Source: Paracoccaceae bacterium (GTDB lineage: Bacteria; Pseudomonadota; Alphaproteobacteria; Rhodobacterales; Rhodobacteraceae). Taken from it: DNA of 10,653 nucleotides. The notes below the pieces were generated by a model. The model saw only the letters and a program-made list of their open reading frames with translations, was not told the DNA's origin and made no database searches. Positions 7,134 to 10,653 of this stretch are shown here, one piece after another (position 1 is the first letter of the stretch; every line of letters starts with the position of its first letter). Where the stretch lies: positions 1 through 10,653 of the forward strand of contig JABSSB010000016.1 in the NCBI GenBank assembly GCA_013214715.1, written 5' to 3'. The position numbers and the translations under genes were made by a program.

Positions 7134-7227
7134 CTTTTTCTGCCTCAATCAACCGGCGCTTTTGCGCTCTCATGATTGTGGATAAGATGATTCATCACGG
7201 ATTCGCGGTCAAATTCTTTTTTGAATC
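7127..7227 (-). promoter_or_regulatory. ccrM control region with clustered GANTC methylation sites
   Basis: Four GANTC sites lie in 101 bp: 7127-7131, 7189-7193, 7200-7204 and 7223-7227. The first shares its G with the ATG of ccrM. On the minus strand TTGACC (7212-7207) resembles a -35 box, and two GANTC sites then fall between it and the expected -10, though no good -10 is visible. In Caulobacter the ccrM leader also carries GANTC sites that mediate methylation-dependent control. Autoregulation here is inferred from that precedent. Confidence 0.6.
7177..7185 (-). promoter_or_regulatory. DnaA box
   Basis: The minus strand reads TTATCCACA, a perfect match to the DnaA-box consensus, 43 bp before the ccrM start and next to the GANTC cluster. 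A near copy, CTATCCACA, lies on the same strand at 7261-7269 within the last codons of rnhB. The pair suggests DnaA control of ccrM, not an origin, since only two boxes are seen. Confidence 0.5.
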
Positions 7228-7237
7228 AGTTGGTTAG

Positions 7238-7852
7238 TTATTTTTCTTGATACAAGATATTGTGGATAGGTTTGAAGGAACGCCGATGATGTGGGGTTAC
7301 GCCCAATCGGGCCAGTGCCTCTTTATGCGCCTTTGAGGGGTAGCCTGCATTGCGCTCCCACCCGTATCCGGGGTGTATCTGTGACAGTTCTGCCATGATC
7401 CGGTCGCGCGCCTCTTTGGCCAGTATGGAGGCGGCGGCGATCGACAGGCTGCGCGCGTCGCCTTTGACCACCGCCTGCGCGGGCAGGGTCAGCCCATGCG
7501 GGATCATGTTGCCATCGATCAGCACGGCCTGCGCGGCGGTGGGCAGCGCGTCCAGGGCGCGCAGCATTGCGATGTGGCTGGCGCGCAGGATGTTGTGGGT
7601 ATCGATCTCTTCGACGCTGGCATGCGCCACGGACCAGATGGCGCTGGCCTTGATCTGCTCTTCCAAGGCTGCGCGGGTCTTTGCACTGAGCGCCTTGGAA
7701 TCGTTGAGCCCTGCGGGGATCGCGGTGGGGTCAAGGATCACGGCGGCGGCGGTGACCGGACCGGCCAGCGGGCCGCGTCCAACCTCGTCCACTCCGGCGA
7801 TGCGCTTGTGTCCGGCGGCGATCAGGTCGGTTTCTAGCTGGTAATCAGGCAT
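7238..7852 (-). CDS. rnhB: Ribonuclease HII
   Basis: RNase HII cuts the RNA strand of RNA-DNA hybrids and starts removal of single ribonucleotides from DNA. The 204-residue product carries AGVDEVGRGPLAGPV with catalytic Asp22 and Glu23, LNDSKALS, LIDGN with Asp113, and VVKGDARS with Asp132 followed by SIAAASILAKEARD, the full DEDD set. The C-terminal part has HPGYGWERNAGYPSKAH and HRRSFKP, also typical. The start is placed at ATG 7850-7852 (MPDYQLETDL); the frame stays open to a GTG at 7925-7927, but that codon lies inside a strong terminator hairpin and the added residues are not family-like. No strong ribosome site precedes the ATG. It precedes ccrM on the same strand, an association I recall in other alphaproteobacteria. 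Confidence 0.95.
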   Translation of the reverse strand: MPDYQLETDLIAAGHKRIAGVDEVGRGPLAGPVTAAAVILDPTAIPAGLNDSKALSAKTRAALEEQIKASAIWSVAHASVEEIDTHNILRASHIAMLRALDALPTAAQAVLIDGNMIPHGLTLPAQAVVKGDARSLSIAAASILAKEARDRIMAELSQIHPGYGWERNAGYPSKAHKEALARLGVTPHHRRSFKPIHNILYQEK

Positions 7853-7923
7853 GGCGCGTTGAAACCCGGAAACGGCCCGGGCGCAAGAGCCAAGCCCAAA
7901 GCAAATTTTGCCACCTGTGCCAA

Positions 7924-7957
7924 ACACCGGGCCGGGTGCCTCGTCCCGGCCCGGTGT
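7924..7957 (-). terminator. Strong hairpin terminator between the secreted-protein gene and rnhB
   Basis: ACACCGGGCCGGG (7924-7936) and CCCGGCCCGGTGT (7945-7957) are perfect 13-bp arms around an 8-base loop. On the minus strand the stem runs into TTTGG, a short T-run. It lies about 50 bp after the stop of the gene at 8009-8491 and before rnhB, so it probably ends that transcript. The stem is bidirectionally symmetrical but no T-run follows on the plus strand. Confidence 0.65.
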
Positions 7958-8008
7958 CTCGGGCGAACGCCTGATCCGGGCGATGGGGCGCCCGGCGGGG
8001 TTGCCCGG

Positions 8009-8491
8009 TTAGAGCCGCCAGCCGCGGCGCGCCAGGCAGCGCGGCGCGTAGCCTTTGACTTTGCGGCCACCGCCGCGCTTCAGCTCAACCTTGCAGGCCG
8101 TCGGCATCGGGGCGGGGGTGGTGTATTTCAGGCATTGCGCATCATAAATCTGCGTGCGTTGCCCGGCGAGCCCGACATTGCGCAGGCAGCGTGCGGGCAA
8201 AGCCCGTGGCGCGCGGGCACGGGGCGAAAAGCTGCGCCGCTCAAGCCCCGGTGCCACCAAGGGTGCGCGGGTCACCGGCTGCCGGGCGGGCGGCGAATAG
8301 GTCTGGGTCGGGCGCGCGTTGTCCTGGGCGTCCAGAATGGCCGCGCCGATCAGGCCCAGGGCGGCCAACCCGACAATGGCGCGGGTGATCTCTCCGTTTT
8401 CGGCGCGGGCCTGCGGCGCGGCCAATGTGGCGATCAAAAGCCCCGCGCAAAGGATCGAGGCGATGAAACGGATATTGAAACGGGGTGTCAT
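8009..8491 (-). CDS. Secreted four-cysteine protein of unknown function
   Basis: I do not recognise a family. The 160-residue product starts MTPRFNIRFIASILCAGLLI and has a Sec signal peptide with a likely cut at ARA|EN (30/31). A second hydrophobic stretch, ITRAIVGLAALGLIGAAIL (35-53), follows directly and could anchor it or form a glycine-zipper-like helix. Residues 58-100 are rich in Pro, Arg and Ala and look disordered. The C-terminal 60 residues form a basic module with four cysteines (102, 120, 133, 152), probably two disulfides, ending RCLARRGWRL. The start is chosen for AGGAGAG about 7 bases upstream; an upstream GTG-type extension to 8530 lacks support. It is divergent from the gene pair at 8644 and ends before a strong terminator, so it is probably a single-gene transcript. 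Confidence 0.75.
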   Translation of the reverse strand: MTPRFNIRFIASILCAGLLIATLAAPQARAENGEITRAIVGLAALGLIGAAILDAQDNARPTQTYSPPARQPVTRAPLVAPGLERRSFSPRARAPRALPARCLRNVGLAGQRTQIYDAQCLKYTTPAPMPTACKVELKRGGGRKVKGYAPRCLARRGWRL

Positions 8492-8602
8492 GGGATGCTC
8501 TCCTGTTTGGGCATGTTGCGATGCGATCAAGCTGGGGCAGGGGGGCGAAATCGGGCAATATCAGCGCAATGTTATCCCATATCAGCCCTCGTAAACCCCT
8601 TT

Positions 8603-8617
8603 GGTTATTGAATAACC
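8603..8617. promoter_or_regulatory. Perfect 15-bp palindrome upstream of the 8644 gene pair; candidate operator
   Basis: GGTTATT and AATAACC flank a single G, giving a perfect dyad 26 bp before the ATG at 8644 in a GC-poor spot of the 152-bp divergent gap. There is no T-run on either side, so it does not look like a terminator. Its size and place suit a dimeric repressor or activator. Confidence 0.4.
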
Positions 8618-8643
8618 GCCCGGTTTTGCCGATGTTGGCCTTC

Positions 8644-8922
8644 ATGAGACATCTGATCCTTTCCATAGCCCTTGTGATGGTCGCCAGCGCCGCGCAAGCC
8701 GCCTGCTATGCCGATTACAAGGCCAAGCGCGACAATCCGCTGACCCTGCATTATGGCGTGGCCGAGATCCGCGGCGCCTGCGATCCCGACAACGCACAGG
8801 CGCAGCTTCAGCCGAAACTCGCCGCCGATGGGTGGACCTTGTTGCAAGTTGTTTCGGTCTTCGGGCAAGACGGTCTGGATCAAAGGAAAGCCAATGCCGG
8901 ACAATTCTTCCTTCGTTACTGA
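8644..8922 (+). CDS. Small secreted protein of unknown function (92 residues)
   Basis: The product begins MRHLILSIALVMVASAAQAA, a clear Sec signal peptide with a likely cut at AQA|AC (19/20 to 20/21). The mature part is about 72 residues with two cysteines (21 and 46), probably one disulfide, then KLAADGWTLLQVVSVFG and an aromatic end QFFLRY. I recall similar short exported proteins in roseobacters but no assigned function. Cys21 directly after the cut region could suggest a lipoprotein, but the preceding AQAA is not a good lipobox. No clear ribosome site is seen; an in-frame ATG at 8632 is an alternative. Its last 29 bases overlap the start of the winged-helix membrane gene in another frame, so the two are probably co-translated and may work together. 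Confidence 0.75.
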   Translation: MRHLILSIALVMVASAAQAACYADYKAKRDNPLTLHYGVAEIRGACDPDNAQAQLQPKLAADGWTLLQVVSVFGQDGLDQRKANAGQFFLRY

Positions 8923-9598
8923 CACACGTCGCAGCGGAACATGGCTGGTGATCTTCGGCTGCGCGGCCATTGTCGCGCTGCTGGTCGCGGCAGGCGCGCT
9001 GTTGCTGTGGACCTTGCCGGATGCCAATGCGTTCAACGCCCGAGTTGAGCGGCTTTTTGTTGAAAGCGACAGCCTGACCGGCCCACAGGATATCCGGCTT
9101 CTCGAAATCCTTGCCCAATCGGGCACCGCTTTTGGCGAAACGCTTGCCAGCTATCGCATGGTGATCTTTGTGCTGCTGGTCTTTGCGACCGGCATGATGA
9201 TCGCGGCGCTGGCCTTTCTGGTGATGCTTGTCCTGCTTAACCGCCGCATGGCGCAGATCGAACGCGCGGGCATCCAGGTCAATTCCCTGCTGCTCAGCCG
9301 GGCGGAAAACGCCGTCTATCTCAACAATCTCGAATTCAAGCTGACCCCGGCGGCGATCGAGACCCTGTCGGTGCTGGCCGAAGCGCGAATGGATGATGAT
9401 GTGCTGACCGGTGCCGAACTCGAAGGTATGATCCAGGGCAAACCGGCGGCCGAGTGTGATGAGGCCGCAGGCGCCACGCGGATCAAAAGGCTGCGCGACA
9501 GTCTGGGCAACCAGATGGTCTCGGCGCTACTGGTCAAGAATATCGCGCGGCAGGGCTATATGCTGTCGATCGACAAATCGGTGATCCGCATTCTTTGA
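8894..9598 (+). CDS. Two-pass membrane protein with C-terminal winged-helix (OmpR/PhoB-like) domain
   Basis: The 234-residue product has a short cytoplasmic N-terminus, a membrane helix at 17-39, an exported loop of about 48 residues (40-88) and a second helix at 89-115 ending in NRRMAQIER, whose positive charges put the C-terminus inside. Residues 138-229 read like a winged helix of the Trans_reg_C type: LEFKLTPAAIETLSVLAEA, then DVLTGAELEGMI, then the likely recognition helix ATRIKRLRDSLG and a wing hairpin NIARQGYMLSID. It therefore looks like a membrane-bound transcription factor, like ToxR or CadC in concept but with two membrane helices and the opposite order. No kinase or receiver domain is present. 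AAAGGAAAG (8881-8889 region) is a good ribosome site. It overlaps the secreted-protein gene. The domain call comes from pattern alone. Confidence 0.7.
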   Translation: MPDNSSFVTDTRRSGTWLVIFGCAAIVALLVAAGALLLWTLPDANAFNARVERLFVESDSLTGPQDIRLLEILAQSGTAFGETLASYRMVIFVLLVFATGMMIAALAFLVMLVLLNRRMAQIERAGIQVNSLLLSRAENAVYLNNLEFKLTPAAIETLSVLAEARMDDDVLTGAELEGMIQGKPAAECDEAAGATRIKRLRDSLGNQMVSALLVKNIARQGYMLSIDKSVIRIL

Positions 9599-9641
9599 CC
9601 GCGCACTCTCTTGCCTGCCCAAATGATTCCCGTCAGGGTAA

Positions 9642-9662
9642 CTCCCAGATCAGTTCTGGGAG
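9642..9662 (+). promoter_or_regulatory. Inverted repeat covering the dctP ribosome-binding site
   Basis: CTCCCAGA (9642-9649) and TCTGGGAG (9655-9662) are perfect 8-bp arms around a 5-base loop. The second arm overlaps the Shine-Dalgarno sequence GGGAGGAG, which ends 5 bases before the ATG at 9671. In RNA the hairpin would partly hide the ribosome site; as DNA it could be an operator. Confidence 0.5.
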
Positions 9663-9670
9663 GAGATCAC

Positions 9671-10653
9671 ATGACCACAAGACGCGGGATCCTGTCGCTA
9701 CTTGGCGGCACAGCGATGGCACTGGGCCTGGCAAGTGCCGCGATGGCCGAAGACGTGAGGCTGAAACTGCACCAGTTCCTGCCAGCGCAGGCCAATGTGC
9801 CGAAACTGATCCTCGATCCTTGGGCGGATTCGGTCGAAGAGGCCTCGGGCGGGTCGATCAAGATTGACCGCTTTGCGTCGATGTCGCTGGGCGGCAGACC
9901 GCCGGAGTTGATGGATCAGGCGATTGACGGCGTGGCCGATATCGTCTGGACAGTGGTCGGCTATACACCGGGGCGCTTCCCCTCGACCGAAGTGTTTGAA
10001 CTGCCCTTCATGATGGACGACGCTGGGGCCGCCAGCCGCGCCTATTGGCAGATGTTCAACACCCATATGAAGGACACCGAATTCAAGGATGTGGTGATCC
10101 TTGGCACATGGGTTCATGGGCCGGGCATCATCCACACGGCGGATCCGGTGAACACGCCCGACGACATGCGCGGCATGAAAATCCGTGGCGGCGGACGGTC
10201 TGTGAATTCGCTGCTCGAACAGCTTGGCGCGACCCCGGTGGGCATGCCGGTGCCTGCCATCCCCGAGGCGCTCTCAAAAGGTGTGATCGACGGCACCACC
10301 ATCCCGTGGGAGGTGACCGCCGCGCTCAAAGTGCCGGAACTGGTGGAATATCACACCGAATTCACCGATGGCGCGCTTTATACCCTGACCTTCGTGCTGG
10401 CCATGAACAAGGACGCGTTCGAGGCGCTGACACCTGAACAGCAAGACGCCGTGATGAGCCAATCTGGCGAAGAGTTTTCGGTCTTTGCGGGCACCACGAT
10501 GCAAGAGGCCGATGCACCGGCCCGTGCGCTTGCGGTCGATAATGGCAATGAGATCATCACGCTCGATGCCGAGGCCACCGCCGAATGGCGCGAGCTGTCG
10601 CAGCCGGTCTATGACGCCTGGGTCGCCGATATGGAGGGGCGCGGCATTGACGG
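9671..10653 (+). CDS. TRAP transporter substrate-binding protein, DctP family (3' end cut off)
   Basis: The first 327 residues are present without a stop; family members are about 320-345, so little is missing. This periplasmic protein captures a carboxylate or similar solute and hands it to the DctQM membrane pair, expected just beyond the right edge. The signal peptide (1-26) begins MTTRRGILSLLGG, an Arg pair followed by Gly-Ile-Leu that allows Tat export, with a cut near AMA|ED. Family features are the opening KLHQFLPAQANV, ELMDQAIDGVADIVWTV, LPFMM, and the domain II signature DDMRGMKIRGGG with the conserved substrate-binding Arg172, then LGATPVGMPVPAIPEALSKGVIDG. The ligand cannot be read. 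The start is well supported by AGGAG at 9661-9665. It follows the winged-helix membrane gene after 72 bp on the same strand and might be its target. Confidence 0.93.
   Translation, partial: MTTRRGILSLLGGTAMALGLASAAMAEDVRLKLHQFLPAQANVPKLILDPWADSVEEASGGSIKIDRFASMSLGGRPPELMDQAIDGVADIVWTVVGYTPGRFPSTEVFELPFMMDDAGAASRAYWQMFNTHMKDTEFKDVVILGTWVHGPGIIHTADPVNTPDDMRGMKIRGGGRSVNSLLEQLGATPVGMPVPAIPEALSKGVIDGTTIPWEVTAALKVPELVEYHTEFTDGALYTLTFVLAMNKDAFEALTPEQQDAVMSQSGEEFSVFAGTTMQEADAPARALAVDNGNEIITLDAEATAEWRELSQPVYDAWVADMEGRGID

Noticed and set aside
6213..7175. Long open frame on the plus strand opposite ccrM (320 codons)
   Set aside because: It is antisense to an unambiguous CcrM and has no recognisable domain or ribosome site.
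7177..7269. A replication origin in the rnhB-ccrM gap
   Set aside because: Only one perfect and one near DnaA box are present, with no AT-rich unwinding element or neighbouring origin genes.
7853..7927. N-terminal extension of RNase HII to a GTG start
   Set aside because: The GTG lies in the strong terminator hairpin and the extra 25 residues do not resemble the family.
7859..8611. Plus-strand open frame of 250 codons across the terminator and the secreted-protein gene
   Set aside because: It runs through the 13-bp hairpin and opposite a gene with a signal peptide and good ribosome site; the product has no sensible features.

Overview
The window looks like chromosomal DNA from an alphaproteobacterium, most likely of the Roseobacter/Rhodobacteraceae group. 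The evidence is GC-rich coding sequence on both strands with little spacing, a CcrM-type (GANTC) DNA methyltransferase next to rnhB, a DciA-type DUF721 protein divergent from mutY, and a TRAP substrate-binding protein. I saw no rRNA, tRNA, CRISPR array or insertion sequence.

Layout, left to right. Positions 1-1655 (minus strand) form a tight overlapping run: a DUF721/DciA replication protein, a DsbA-family thiol oxidoreductase and the N-terminal part of a CaiB/BaiF CoA-transferase that leaves the window. Positions 1751-3279 (plus) carry mutY and a GNAT acetyltransferase split by a frameshift. Positions 3357-4448 (plus) encode an integral-membrane alkane 1-monooxygenase (AlkB type). Positions 4427-5277 (minus) hold a decayed class III nucleotide cyclase with an in-frame stop and a frameshift. 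Positions 5462-5983 (plus) encode a small thermonuclease-like protein that converges on ccrM (6027-7133, minus), and the ccrM terminator lies inside the end of the nuclease gene. rnhB (7238-7852, minus) precedes ccrM. Positions 8009-8491 (minus) encode a secreted four-cysteine protein of unknown function. Positions 8644-9598 (plus) hold an overlapping pair: a 92-residue secreted protein and a two-pass membrane protein with a C-terminal winged-helix domain. The window ends inside a TRAP DctP-type binding protein (9671 onward).

Much of the set concerns genome maintenance: mutY, dciA, rnhB and ccrM. The ccrM leader has four GANTC sites in about 100 bp, one overlapping the probable start codon, plus a perfect DnaA-box 9-mer. 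This suggests that methylation state and DnaA feed back on ccrM expression.

The best candidate for something undescribed is the 8644-9598 pair. It would be a membrane-anchored one-component regulator, ToxR-like in concept but with two membrane segments, translationally linked to a tiny exported protein and preceded by a perfect 15-bp palindrome. Its function is inferred. All identifications come from reading motifs; no database search was possible.
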